64,000 nt of DNA from Perognathus longimembris pacificus. Lineage: Eukaryota > Chordata > Mammalia > Rodentia > Heteromyidae. The stretch is from the NCBI RefSeq assembly GCF_023159225.1, contig NC_063171.1, forward strand, positions 2,089,501 through 2,153,500, in the 5' to 3' direction. Shown piece by piece: positions 11,345 through 22,555 of the stretch. Under the pieces are notes generated by a model that worked only from the letters and a program-made list of their open reading frames with translations, searched no databases and was not told the DNA's origin. How positions within the stretch are numbered: position 1 is the stretch's first letter; each line of letters opens with the position of its first letter. A program made the translations under genes and the position numbers.

Positions 11345-11740
11345 TTTTTTTTTCAGATCCTCAGGTGTGGTCCGGTGAGAGGAGGTAGGGGAAGGGGTGG
11401 GGGGTAAAGCAGGGGGAGGGGGGAGGTGAGGCCCCGTGAGTGGAAGAGGTGGGATGGGGTTTGGAGGAGGCAGGGAAGGGTGTGTGGGGGGAGGTGGGAA
11501 CCTCCCATGCTCAGATGGAGGCAGGACCAGGAAGGTTCTGGATGTGACCTGGGAGAAGGGGGAGGTGACTCCGTTCAGGTGTGCAGTAACCAAGGTAATG
11601 CAGGTGATGGGCGGAGACTTCCTGCATGGAGAACCAGTCGGGGAAGGTTGCCTACCTGCAGACTGGCACGGGACTCACAAAGGGACTTTCCCAGGTGGAC
11701 CTCATACAATCACAATCTCAAGGTAATTATTCATATCATG
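11345..11740. other. G-rich island of unknown origin
   Basis: A strikingly G-rich, plus-strand-skewed segment (densest at 11376-11510, with many runs of three to six G) inside AT-rich DNA. It holds a handful of CpGs. Overlapping frames of 86-105 codons exist on both strands but are G/R/P-biased by composition and match no domain I recognise. It could be an old L1 promoter fragment, a retrocopy or a regulatory element. Confidence 0.5.
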
Positions 11741-12039
11741 TAAAAGACTTTTGTTAGCTGTGCTGAACAATGACAGACAATGCTCCTGATCTGCAAATTA
11801 CTTTTATGAGAAGTTTAGATACTTTGGTTTGTAATTTTCATGCAGGAAAACTAAATCTATGTAAAATTTAATTCAACTTGGCTATGCCTGTTATTTTTAA
11901 TGTTCTTTTTATAGGTTTTACATTGTTTACAAAAATTTATCAATACAGTGAAATTGAACATTCACCATAATTAGTATCATTTTAATGTTCAGTTAACTTA
12001 GTAAGGGAAGGTAGATTTATCAGAGATTGACTATGGCCA
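11741..12039. other. Unique sequence
   Basis: AT-rich, nothing recognised. Confidence 0.5.
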
Positions 12040-12180
12040 AAAAAAAAAAAAAAAAGATGGATTGAGGCCTGGCATGCTCAAACGGACAGCTTTGATAAAA
12101 ACAAAAAATAAACAAATATCAACAACAAAAAACTCAAGAGGGCAAAATCCTAAATTCAAGCCCCAGTACTAAGGAGAAAA
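12040..12180 (+). repeat. Poly-A followed by a degenerate SINE-like segment
   Basis: A run of about 17 A is followed by A-rich sequence and 'ttcaagccccagtactaagg', which is the right end of the B1-like/Geo SINEs seen elsewhere. The left part is hardly recognisable. Confidence 0.4.
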
Positions 12181-14550
12181 ATGGCTGAGTCCAAATAGTT
12201 CTTTCTCTATATTGGTTTTGGAAAATACTGGTTAGGTTTATGTGTTATCTATCTAATAGAAAAAGTTAAAGTTCATAGATTAAAGCAATTTCTACCCGTA
12301 AGAAGGCTTCTCTCATATCCTTGAATTAAAGTAAATTCTATATGCTCCACATACCAGTAAAGTAAATAAAAACATTATTTTCCATATTGTTTACTTTTTA
12401 TTTAAAAAGGTATTTGGAAGTAATAAGTAACAAGGTCATGAAAGAAATTAAAGCATTTTAGCTGAGGAAAAGTCTCTGTATTAACTGAATTCTACACTTT
12501 ACATTGAAAAGCATAACTGGTTCCAATTCTGACTGTGGATGCAAAATATTTATATTTTTATATCTTATCTACAAAAAGGAGCCTCCTTATTTTTTAACTT
12601 ACAATCCTGTTTTAATTTATGTTTCCATTTTGTATTCTATAAGCGAAAGTACATGCAATGCCTCAGGCTCAAAAAGAATTTTGCTCATTCTTGATGAGTC
12701 TAAGTATTTGCATAATATTCAGTATTGAACAGAAAAAAAACTTTATGTATATTTTTATTTGATTTGCTGCTTTGCAATACAAATTCAAGCTCTCTAAAGA
12801 AATGAGATGGGTCAAGTAGTGCTTTAAATGCAGCCTCCTAGAAATGTAGGAAATGATTATTTCAGCAAGTTTTAGTTTTCAACAGAAACATATGCACTGG
12901 CAGCTGAGCACTGAAGCTTGGAGACCAGGGAGCTCTTGGAACCCAATAAGGAAATTGTGACTTGCATGCAAAGTGTGGAAGAGACTTCAAGAGGATTAAA
13001 AAAAAGACAAAGAAACATTGCCTTTCCAGTCTGATGAACTTGAGTAGAAATCTAAGAAAATTAAGATGAAGTTAATTATGGGAAAAATATCTATACCCTA
13101 GCCTCAAATCTTTCATATTGAAAAATCCTTATTTTCTGAATTAGACAATGTTATTATCTAGCTACATTCTTGTTAAAAGATTTCATTTTTATCGTGTCTT
13201 CTCAACATTGTCAAAAATTCAAGTCCATGATCAAGAATCAAGGAGAAAATTTACTCCTCAGGTGTTGACCCTGTACCTAAGTCACTGAAGCATTGCTGTC
13301 TTGCTCTGAGACAATCCGGTAATCCTCTGTTCAATTAAAGGCTGTAGCCATGGGAAATGGTGTTGTAATCTGTGTATAAACAAAAGGATAAAATAAAAAC
13401 ATCACATTTACAAATTCTAAAGATGCTGCTTTTTATAATCTGATACTGGAAATTACTGCAGTCATGATACTTGCCTACTGTAATGATACATCTATATGGA
13501 AATCCAGGCAACACCATCGCAAGTGACACAATTAATGTGAAAATCACTATCTTCTACTAGCAAAAGGGAGAAATGTTAACCTGCTATGCAGGTAGTTAAC
13601 GATAGCTTTTATATATTCAAATATGAACATTTGCATGCCTTTCCAAAGAACCTGATTTATTTATGTTTTTCCTGGAGACAGGGAATCAGAAAAAAATGAG
13701 TTCAGCTTTCTAGGCATGGTCTAGTACCATTTTAGGTAGGTTTCTGGAATCTAAATGAGTGACTATAATTCTTCATGCTTTTTTTTTTTAAATGAAAATT
13801 GCTTTAGGGAAGAATGTTTGCCACAGTCTGTATGCCAACATCTAGATGCAAACATAAGCCCATAAAATTGCATTGTGTTCTAATGACTTATGGTAACCTA
13901 CCTGCCAGCTACCTAAATCATTTAGTACACCTCAATAAAAACTATATTGCTTTGACATCAAGTGTGATTAAGGCTTTATGCTTGTATTTAATTAAGGCTT
14001 CTAGTTTCATTGTTGCATCTCCTCTGAGAATCAGTTTTGCACATAAAAAAACAAGCTAATTTAAAGCATTCAGAAGGCATACTAGAAATGGTACAATATT
14101 ATGATGTTTTTCAAATTAGTTAGAGAAAGGCAAAACCCTTTCTGGCTTCTCTTCTTGAAAAATTAAAGGTGAAGAAGAATTATTTTCCCCCAAAATTATG
14201 TCTGTGGTGTTAGCTAGTGGTCTTTGAACAAAGAGGACAGAGGAGACTGATTTTTACGTGACCTTTACTCTCTCTCCAGGAGTGATATATTAATTTTGAT
14301 TCTTATCAAAAAAGTCCAGATAATAAATAATTACTTTGTTTAATTGCTCCCTCAGACTGGACTAAAACAGGAACAATTTTGCTATTGAGAAATCATCAGC
14401 CAGTTCCTTAGGAGAAGTAATCATTGTTAGAAACTTACATCTGTAACAGAGAATTAAGAATTCATTTGTGTTTGAATGAAGTTCTATCAATGCTTAAATT
14501 GATACCAAAACAGGCAGACATGCTTGGTGGAGCCATCATATTGTAGTGCC
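12181..14550. other. Unique AT-rich block
   Basis: About 2.4 kb without recognisable repeats or coding potential. The frames present (60-81 codons) are AT-driven. Confidence 0.5.
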
Positions 14551-14551
14551 T

Positions 14552-14573
14552 CCCCCCCCTTTTTTTGGGGGGG
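14552..14573. other. Perfect C/G hairpin
   Basis: A run of eight C, seven T and seven G: the C and G runs can pair to a 7-bp stem with a T7 loop. It lies at the head of a minus-strand SINE. Confidence 0.85.
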
Positions 14574-14574
14574 C

Positions 14575-14815
14575 GTGTTGTACTGGTGTTTGAAGTTAGG
14601 GTCTGACATTCACTTACCTTGCTTGCTAGTCTGGTGCTTTATCACTTAAGCCACATGTCTGGCCCTGATTTTTGCTAGGTATTTTGAAGATGGAGTCTTA
14701 TGGACATTTCTGTCTAGGTTTTAAACCTTAGTCCTTCAGATGTCAGTCTTCTGAGGAGCTAGATAGAATTGCAGGCATGAGCCTCACATAGTGCCAGACA
14801 AAAACCTGTCCATCC
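14575..14815 (-). repeat. B1-like SINE, diverged
   Basis: Read on the minus strand: a right monomer (complement around 'cacttaagccaca') and a B1-like left part (complement around 'cttctgaggagctagatagaattgcaggcatgag'). It contains an extra segment ('ttttgctaggtattttgaagatgg') also seen at 53,120 and 63,910. Confidence 0.65.
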
Positions 14816-15601
14816 TTTTGACCACAGGAATGAAAGTATATTGATTGTGGATCTTACGTAGTGTTGGCCAGTACAGTTATCTAGTTATTTAGGCTTTTAT
14901 TTGATTTGCAAAATTAATCTCAAACTTCACTGAGGTTTTCATTTGATTTCCAGTTGTAGGCAATGGAATTATCTTAGGAGATTATCCACAAAGACATTTT
15001 GATATTTTGGTGCAAAATACTAAGAGATGAACTTCAAGCAAGTACAACTTACTTCAAGATGTTTCAATGGGTGAAGAGGGGTACAATTCCATTTGTTTAA
15101 TTGTATGAAAAACTGAAGTATGTTACCACAGAAACTAGTTCTCTTATATTTGCATAAAACAATGCTAAATAAAAATAATATAATTGCATAAATTAATATA
15201 GGCATAAATAAATATCAGTGCCTGTATGGGATAGTGAAAATGAGTGACTTAATTTCCTTTATTGATTGGTTTACAAATTATGTTTGCTGTCACATAGAAA
15301 TGATGACTGCCTTGAACATGGCTAATTTGTACCATTAATTTGAGAGTTAGAGAGCTTAATTTCATAGTCCTATTCAAAGTCAACACATGTAAATTCTCCA
15401 TCACTGTGGTAGCTCTGAAAGTCTTCCACATCAACAAAACTATTAATATACTGTCCTAAAACACAATTATAGCAACAATTCCCCACTAGGAAATTTAATT
15501 AGTATTTTCAAGTAGAGAAGAGTATCTTTAAGTATAACTCATACCTTTGAACATGACTCAAAAAATCATTGCTTAAAGAAAGTCATAATTATAAAGAGCT
15601 A
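14816..15601. other. Unique sequence
   Basis: AT-rich; no recognised element. Confidence 0.5.
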
Positions 15602-15614
15602 ATTTAAGATCTTG

Positions 15615-15852
15615 TTTTATTCTTTTTTTTTTTTTTTTTTTTTTTTGGCCAGTCCTAGGCCGTGAACTCAGGGCCTAAGCACTATCCCTGGCTTCTTTTC
15701 TGCTCAAGGCTAGCACTCTGCCACTTAAGAGCCACAGCGCCACTTCTGGCCATTTTCTGTATATGTGGTGCTGAGGAATTGAACCCAGGGCCATGTATAC
15801 GAGGCAAGCACTCTTGCCACTAGGCCATATTCCCAGCGCCCTCCCCCCCCCC
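15615..15852 (-). repeat. IDL-Geo-type dimeric SINE
   Basis: On the minus strand it reads ID-like left monomer (complement of 'ccactaggccatattcccag'), then the right monomer with 'cacttaagagccacagcgcc' as complement, then a poly-A (poly-T here, 15,623-15,646). It is flanked by the 13-bp duplication atttaagatcttg at 15602-15614 and 15853-15865. Confidence 0.93.
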
Positions 15853-15865
15853 ATTTAAGATCTTG

Positions 15866-17103
15866 ACATAAATATTTTATACCTGTCTTCTCTCCAGATG
15901 GAGTAAATATAGAGATGCATGTCTGGTGAGGTCTGCTTTAAAGCTGACTTTAGTTTCTGAAAGCCAACTTTTCTTGGAAGTTGGAGTTATCGCCTGACAA
16001 TCTTGACTTATAAACAATGTGAAACCTCTGCCCTTTCCTTGGAAAACTTCTGTAGACTATGCACAAAACCCCACAGTCATCAAAAACTGAAACACCTAAG
16101 CTTTGCTCAGTAAGTACAGAAAATGCAAACCTTTTTTTTTTTTAATTTGGCTGATGATTTATTGATAAAAATCCAAAGGAAACTGTTCTATGAACTTGCA
16201 ATTAGTTTACCATACAGAATGTTGACAAAAGCTCTGTTTCCATCTTGGATCCTCCACCCCCACCCCCCCCACACACCTCCCAAGCTCACCTGAATACAAA
16301 CAGTTCCCCAGTGGCAATCATGCTGGGTCATGAAACTAATTGTGCTTTGTGAGGGTGACAATTCTCCATTTGTGAGCAGGGGAGACCCGCTGCATGACGG
16401 ATGGGTGTTAGAAATGTGGAATGCAGGGCTCTTTCATCTCTGTCACTGGATATTTATTCTGACTCAACTTCTAAATTATTCATTTTCTTTAAGCAATCAA
16501 TATTAATAATCTGATTTGCTCCCTGGCATTTTTAGTTACACTTCTGTTTAACTGACTGTAAATAAAGGTCACTCAGAGGCTTCCTGCTGCTGTTCAGAAG
16601 GTCCTTGGTTAATTAATTCCCTACATTTTTTTTTTCCCTGTGACTGTGATTAGCAGTTGCAATCAGGTTCGGCAATTAGCTACCTCCATGCACTGTGATT
16701 TGCTCCATGCAGTCCCTAAGATGAGGCTCTGTTCAGTGATTCAGGATTCCCTCTAAAATGGAAACTGAGTACGAAGAATTTATTATTCACTTCAATGTTT
16801 ACAAGTTTACAGATAATTAGAGAGAACTTGATTATACCTATCTGCCAGCTGCTGTAAGAATCTCCTTGTTTACAGTCCTCAAGTTCTGAGTAATATACTC
16901 AGGTAGTAGAGGATAGTTTGTGGGTACTCTCAAACCTGAAAGGTTGGATTCTAGTCCATCTTTACCACATATAAGCTCCTCAACCTTGAACAATTTATTC
17001 TTTTCGTCAATTAATAGCAGAATTTCCTCTAGGTTTGTTATGTAGATTAAGTGACATGATATTCACAAATTGCATTCATGCATGTTTATTAGGAAGCAGA
17101 TAG
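15866..17103. other. Unique block containing a candidate enhancer
   Basis: No repeats except a C/A-rich patch at 16,255-16,280. The sub-segment 16,360-16,900 is listed separately. Confidence 0.5.
16360..16900. promoter_or_regulatory. Candidate conserved non-coding element
   Basis: Dense AT-rich homeodomain-like words (aatta, attaat, ttaattaa at 16,610-16,617), an octamer-like and several tgcaat/gattagc words, interleaved with GC-balanced sequence and free of repeats. This composition is typical of developmental enhancers in gene deserts. Conservation is inferred, not shown. Confidence 0.35.
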
Positions 17104-17319
17104 ACCTGGACACTGATGGCTCATGCCTATGATCCTAGCTACTCAGGAGCTTGAGATCTGAGGATCAAGCTTTGAAGCCAGCAAAGGGAGGAAAGTCAGT
17201 GAATTCTTATTTCAAACTAACCAAAAAAAAAAAAAAAGCCAAAAGTAGATCTATGGCTCATCACACTTGTGTGAAAAAGCTAAGGAATAGTGCCCAGGCC
17301 CTGAGTTGAAGGCCAAATA

Positions 17320-17322
<3 letters not shown>
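17104..17322 (+). repeat. B1-like/Geo SINE
   Basis: The left part has B1 landmarks ('tggctcatgcctatgatcc', 'actcaggag..tgagatctg') and the right part ends in 'gcccaggccctgagttgaag'. Its 3' end runs directly into a CA repeat. Confidence 0.85.

Positions 17323-17363
<41 letters not shown>
17323..17363. repeat. (CA)n microsatellite at a SINE tail
   Basis: 41 bases of CA starting at the SINE 3' end; the minus-strand frame of 69 codons here is its low-complexity shadow. Confidence 0.97.
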
Positions 17364-17366
<3 letters not shown>

Positions 17367-18337
17367 CAGACAAATTCTGAGCAGATAGATTCTGGACATA
17401 GATTGTATTGAAAACAGATACAATTGGGTGAAGGACAAGAAAGAATACATAAATAAACAAAATAAATCTACAACTTGTGACTGAAAAGTACTGAAACCCA
17501 GAGAGAAGAGTTAGATAGGGTGGCTCAGAAAGGTTTTCTGGAAGAAGAACATGTATACAGTAGCAGAAATGTTCCTGTCATTCCGTAGTGCAGTGTACTA
17601 CCATGTGGCAGGAGCAAGGTATGATAGGACACAGGGAGGGAATCATCGTTATTTCAGCTAGTTCATCTGTTCCAGGGATAGCAAAGATAGCAAAGTAGTT
17701 GTGGTTGGATTCAAGTGCTCTGTTCACCAATTTTTAAAGTCATGATACTGAGCAAATCCCTTAACTTAGTTCAACCTTCTCTTCTCACTTAAGATTTTTG
17801 AGAACATTAAACAAAATATTCATATGAAAAACATTTAAAGAAGGCTTAGAAAAAGTAAGCATCACTAATGTCAAATATTGCCACTAAATACTGATGAAAT
17901 ATTTGTATTTAATTGAGTATGTTGAGAGGATTCTGGAAGGATTTTAAATACCTTTAAAAGCCAGGTTGACTGAAGAATGAAAAATAGTGCTGACAGAGAA
18001 CAATATTTTCTCAAGAATTATGATCGAAAGACTACTTTGGAAGCTAAGATTCTTAGTTTAGATTGACAAGAGTAGATTTGAGAAGATGTGACAAGAGATA
18101 AAACAGATCAAATGCTCAATGTATTTAGTATGAGTTATAATAAATATTAATCATTATGATTTTACCCATTTTCCTGTACTTGTACTTTCACTGGGAGATA
18201 GTGAACACACAGTTTTCCCTTACATTGTATGTTGCTTGATATAATAATATCATCTCTGTCATCTTAATTATTAGTTTTTAGTTTTACTATGAAGGTCAGA
18301 TGTTTGAGCAGAAATGAACACATGTTAATTTGGGTAG
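17364..18337. other. Unique sequence
   Basis: AT-rich; nothing recognised. Confidence 0.5.
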
Positions 18338-18343
18338 GTTCCT
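18338..18343. repeat. Target-site duplication, left copy
   Basis: gttcct, repeated at 18874-18879 directly after the LTR. Confidence 0.85.
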
Positions 18344-18873
18344 TGTTGGGGACAGCTGTGCCTTTAAGAGGCCACAGCTGGCTTTCGCTTGTCCCCTCCC
18401 CTTCCATCTGTATCAGGAAGAGAAGCCCCCACCCCGGGGGGCGAACACGTGTGTGCCATCATGGCCGGGACTTCTACAGAGACCCAGCTCTTAGGGGGCT
18501 GGAGTCCCCGCCCATAGGGGAAGTTTCATGACATCACCTGATGGGCAGCCCAGTCAGCCAATCAGTCAGTCACCCCAAGTCCTTCCCCTTCCGCCTTTGT
18601 CATCGTTATAAATTCTTCTCCCCGCCCTCTGGAGGCTGAGGCACATGGACCATCCAACCATCTCCCGATGTCTCTCTCTCTGCCGCCGTTCCACACGTGA
18701 GGGGACCAGGGAGGGGAGGGCCTTGACAACTTTCTCCTCACCTTAGCGTGACCCATCACAGTATGGGGTTCAGGCATTCCCCCGGGAGATAGGGGGAAGG
18801 GGGTCCTAGAGACTCCAACATTTGGGCATCTGATCCAGAGAAGTGAGGAGAGGGGTCCTCAGAGGCCCCGACA
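18344..18873 (+). mobile_element. Solo LTR, class II ERV (ERVK/IAP-like)
   Basis: A 530-base GC-rich block begins tgttgggg and ends ccccgaca, so its ends are an imperfect inverted repeat (7 of 8) with canonical TG...CA. The 6-bp duplication gttcct on both sides is the size usual for class II (beta-retrovirus-like) elements. No internal retroviral sequence adjoins it, so it is a solo LTR left by recombination. The U3-like part keeps promoter motifs. I cannot name the family. An 80-codon plus frame enters it and is a chance frame. Confidence 0.88.
18506..18613 (+). promoter_or_regulatory. LTR promoter motifs: GC box, CRE-like, CCAAT, TATA
   Basis: In order: ccccgccc (18506-18513), tgacatca (18529-18536, CRE/AP-1-like), ccaat (18558-18562) and tataaat (18607-18613). 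The order and spacing are those of a typical retroviral U3, with transcription expected roughly 25-30 bases beyond the TATA box. Activity is not known. Confidence 0.6.
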
Positions 18874-18879
18874 GTTCCT
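18874..18879. repeat. Target-site duplication, right copy
   Basis: gttcct directly after the terminal ca of the LTR. Confidence 0.85.
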
Positions 18880-18959
18880 GAACTTAAAGATTTTATTTTG
18901 AGAGCAATCTTTTGTGTCATGCCAGGTTGTGGCTGACACTGAGGCACAGAAAACTGGCA

Positions 18960-19170
18960 GGGTGACCCAGGTGCACACCAGTAATCCTAGCTAATCAGGA
19001 GACTAAAATTTGTAGAATGAGGTTCAAAGCCAGCCTGGGCAAAAGTCTGTGACACTTAACAGGAAAAAGACAGAAGTAAAGGTATAGCTCAAGTGGTAGA
19101 GCACCAGCCTTGAGTGAAAAATTAATTAATTTGCTAGAGGCCCTGAATTCCAGTCCTAGTGCCAGCTTGT

Positions 19171-19172
<2 letters not shown>
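18960..19172 (+). repeat. B1-like/Geo SINE
   Basis: Landmarks: 'accagtaatcctagctaatc', 'ggttcaaagccagcctgg', then the right monomer 'gctcaagtggtagagcacc' and 'ggccctgaattccagtcc'. It ends in CA. Confidence 0.87.

Positions 19173-19210
<38 letters not shown>
19173..19210. repeat. (CA)n microsatellite at a SINE tail
   Basis: 38 bases of CA contiguous with the SINE 3' end. Confidence 0.97.
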
Positions 19211-19212
<2 letters not shown>

Positions 19213-19449
19213 CATGTGCTTGAACATACAAATCCTACATGCACATACATGAAATAAACAAACAAATAAATAGTTTGCAGGATGGACATGACTGAAAACC
19301 TCGATGTCTAAAGCAGAGAAGGAGTGATCTAGATTAGGACAAGGCAGGATTCACGAGGTTAGGGACACAGAGACCCAGGAATCAAGAAGATAACTAATAA
19401 AGGACAACTCAAATCAAGGTATCCTGGATGTAAGGTTGATTTATTACTT

Positions 19450-20030
19450 TATTCACTGTTGAATAGTTACTTATTGAATGCTTAGGGAAATCAGACACAA
19501 GAAACAAAATTCTGTAGCTTCATGGGACTTTCATTCCATGCGAGAACTGATCACATAGGTGATAAAACAATGAATCATTTTGTTAGAAAATAATAAGGAA
19601 AATAAATTGGGCTTGGAGCATTATTTGGCTTTCATGTGGTCAAGTGAGACTGAAGCTGTTTGCAGGCTCTGAGTTCAGAATAGAATATGGGGGCCAGATA
19701 AATCAGCAAGGTTATTGCAAGACTGATGAGAGATGGTGGTGACTTGAATATAATATTGATTGATAGCAGAAGAAGAGAAGTGGTAAGAGTCTGAATGTGG
19801 TTTGCAGGTAGAAATCAGCAGAATTTATCCAGGAATTAATAATTATGAGTTAAAAGGAGAGTTTCCAGCAGTGTACAGGAAATCTGAAGTTCAATTCCTA
19901 TGTCTTAGTGGGTCAGAGATAGACATTTCAGTCATCTGTTCCTACTTGGGACTTGAAGCTGAGGTCTGGAGGTCATCTGGAGGAGGGATCACTTGGACAA
20001 AGTGGACGACCATCCTCCAAAGCATGTGAG
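19450..20030 (-). mobile_element. L2-like LINE fragment, ancient
   Basis: The stretch 'ttattgaatgcttagg', 'cttcatgggactttcattcc', 'gtgataaaacaatgaat' follows the complement of the L2 3' end, and the later 'gagaagtggtaagagtctg' and 'aggtctggagg' words follow further L2-like sequence. Heavily diverged; limits and strand are approximate. Confidence 0.4.
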
Positions 20031-20946
20031 TATTATACAAGGAGGGAGACCTTCAACGGAGACTACAAAGCAGGAACCTAGAAGGGATTTCCAATATTGC
20101 ATCACCATAATGACTACAATAACTTCCTAGATCACACAGAAAATCAGAGTATATTGGAGCTGGAGTTGGCTTTGAAGGTAACTGCCTTGGTTCTCAGAAT
20201 GAATGAGAGACAATTACATCCGAAGGTAGATACATCCATCCAGATTGGCACTGATCTTCACTGGCACTGGAGCAGCTGCAAAGAAGTTAAGAGTTCCTTA
20301 GAAAGCGCTTGTTTGTTTGGAAAGGCTTGAATATTAATAATAGCAATTTGGAGACAAAGCAAATTTTCTCTGGTAAAATATTCTCCTCAAAGTGTCTAAA
20401 TGTGCATGCCCAAGGAAATTTCACTTGGCACTAAATACCAGTTTCCACTGCTGGCACTGGAGCTCCCTCTCTCCCTAACAGCTGGGAACCAAAGCAAGTG
20501 TGCCTCTGCAAGAGCAGATTTCTTTTTTCCTTTCTGTTCTTCTGAGCTTACTCATTTCACCTCGCAGGGGATCTGACAGCATTCTCCAGCTCCTAAAGCT
20601 TATCTTTAGCAGTCCTTGAAAAACACAGTAAGAGAGAAGACAGGATTTTGATGGTGGCTAACAGGAAGAGACCTACCAACAGGCTACGTGGGCAAGGTCT
20701 GCCCAGCTTTCAGGTCTGGGAATAACACTTCCAACACTCTGTCTTCATGACAGCTCAGCTAATAGATGCAAATGTTCAGCATAACCCATTTACCAGTGGA
20801 TGATACATGTCATTGAGATGTAGTTTAGACAATGTCAAATGTTTTTAATTTATGAACTATATACACAATTCAGGTGTATATATTCTCTTTTTGGCATGCA
20901 GAACTGGTGACAGGAACTTTGCCCAGTATATCCAGGGTGGATGGGA

Positions 20947-20948
<2 letters not shown>
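20031..20948. other. Unique sequence
   Basis: No repeats recognised; 20,380-20,700 is more GC-balanced than its surroundings. A 77-codon plus frame near the start matches no family I know. Confidence 0.5.
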
Positions 20949-20999
<51 letters not shown>

Positions 21000-21001
21000 T
21001 G
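20949..21001. repeat. (TG)n microsatellite
   Basis: About 53 bases of TG with one interruption; no SINE adjoins it. Confidence 0.97.
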
Positions 21002-21357
21002 TTCAGTAGATAATCAAAAGATTGTGTTTATCCAGCTGGGATTTTCCCTTTAGTGACAGTACAAAGCAAAAGACAGTCAAAAAAAGTTATCACCTCTTCA
21101 CCAAACTTTCCTTAGAGCTCAGCTTCAAAGGGTCTTCCTCTCATATCCCAATGACTTGAGCACTAACCTCTCAAGCTTGCACATTCCAGTTTTCCCTTCC
21201 TGACAGACAAGGACTTATTCACCTTCTCACTTTTCCTTCCTAATGAAGCCTACACTGCCCTATGATCAAAGGGAAATAGGATAATTTAGAGTGTGTATTC
21301 CATGGCTAACATGAATTCTTTATTCCACAGTATTTTCTACCAGGCTAAAAATTTCCT

Positions 21358-21480
21358 GTTTGCACTATCCAATATGGTAGTCACCAGGCACCTGTGACTA
21401 CTGGGCAATTTAAATGTGAGTAGTGTGACTGTGTCCTGTATTTTTCAATATTTTCCTTTACTGTATTGAAATAAATTTTA
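21358..21480 (+). mobile_element. MER5-like hAT (Charlie) MITE, left part
   Basis: 'actatccaatatggtagtca', then 'cacctgtgactactgggcaatttaaatgtg'-type sequence and 'agtagtgtgactg' match the MER5 non-autonomous DNA transposon (remembered consensus). The element continues after a nested SINE at about 21,700. Confidence 0.75.
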
Positions 21481-21705
21481 TTTTTGTGTTAGTACTGGGG
21501 TTTGAATTGAAGGCCTTGCACTCTTGCCTGGCATTTTCATTCAAGGTTAGTTCTCTAGCACATGAGCCACACCACTAAACGTTTTGGTGCTCAACTGAAG
21601 ATGAGATACATATTTTCCTATCCTAGATGGATTTGATTAAGGATCCTCATATCTCAGCCTCCTGAATAACTACAGACGAGCCACCAGTGCCATGCTCTAA
21701 ATTAA
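21481..21705 (-). repeat. B1-like/Geo SINE nested in a MER5-like element
   Basis: Minus-strand SINE: complement landmarks 'agtactggggtttgaattga', 'acatgagccacacc' and 'tctcagcctcctgaataac'. A possible 8-bp duplication aaatttta lies at 21473-21480 and 21706-21713, but the AT-rich context weakens it. Confidence 0.8.
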
Positions 21706-21770
21706 AAATTTTAATGGCCACCTGTGCCTAATGGCTGTTAGATTAGAGTGATTTAGATAAAAAAAATTTG
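21706..21770 (+). mobile_element. MER5-like element, right part
   Basis: 'aaattttaatggccacctgt' and 'ctaatggctgttagatt' continue the MER5 match as the partly palindromic second half. Confidence 0.7.
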
Positions 21771-22113
21771 ATAGACATAGTGCCTCCAAGGTCTTTTTCC
21801 TGAGCCTGAAAAGCATATTTGAATTTTTAATGAAAACTCCTAATTAGACATATCGTCAAGGAATCTATTTAGATAACACCTGGACTAAGAGAGAAAATTG
21901 AGGGAATATAATTGCCATAGTATTGGCACACTAATGCATCTAAGTTGTCCTAGTGCTGGATTTGTTATTAGTATTAGCAATTTGCCTACCAGGATCCTCA
22001 TTGCTTTCTTATTGTATGTTGACACTTCATGATTCTGTAAAACATAAATGATGATACTCTTAGGATTTGTGCCCACTTGTATATATGTACACTATTTGAC
22101 AGGTTTACATATA

Positions 22114-22115
<2 letters not shown>
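21771..22115. other. Unique sequence
   Basis: Nothing recognised. Confidence 0.5.

Positions 22116-22164
<49 letters not shown>
22116..22164. repeat. (TG)n microsatellite
   Basis: About 49 bases of TG. The following 'tttggtgctgtcctgggttt' may be a vestige of a minus-strand SINE right end. Confidence 0.96.
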
Positions 22165-22167
<3 letters not shown>

Positions 22168-22348
22168 ACTTTACTTTTGGTGCTGTCCTGGGTTTTAGCT
22201 AAGGCCATGAATCAGGGAAGAACAAAGAATCTAGGGGAAAATGAATGGTGGAGGACATACCTGCACTATGATCTCTCCTCAGTCATTTTCCAGACTCCTG
22301 TGCGTGTGTCCTATCTGAAGCTTTAATCACAAAAGATAAGACAAGATT

Positions 22349-22555
22349 GTGCTGGATGCTGGTGGCTCAGCCTGTAATCCTAGCAACTCTCGCCTGAAAG
22401 TCTGTAAGATTCTTATCTCTGATTAACTACCAAAAAAGTAAAAAAAAATAAAAATAAAAATAAATAGAGCACCTGCCTTGAGTTAAAAAACTCAGAAGCA
22501 GCTCCCAGACCCTTAGTTCAGGCCCTAGGACTGGCACCTAAATAAAATAAAAGGG
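22349..22555 (+). repeat. B1-like/Geo SINE, internally deleted
   Basis: 'ggtggctcagcctgtaatcc', 'gagcacctgccttgagt' and 'caggccctaggactggcacc' are clear. An A-rich stretch (22,438-22,465) replaces part of the centre. Confidence 0.85.

Noticed and set aside
11335..11380. Possible 3' splice site (poly-T then cag) followed by gtgag
   Set aside because: Such motifs are common by chance, and no exon or downstream coding frame supports it.
11426..11743. 105-codon plus frame in the G-rich island
   Set aside because: Several frames on both strands are open only because of the G skew; composition is Gly/Arg/Trp-rich without a domain.
18289..18531. 80-codon plus frame
   Set aside because: It starts outside and runs into the solo LTR; no gene.
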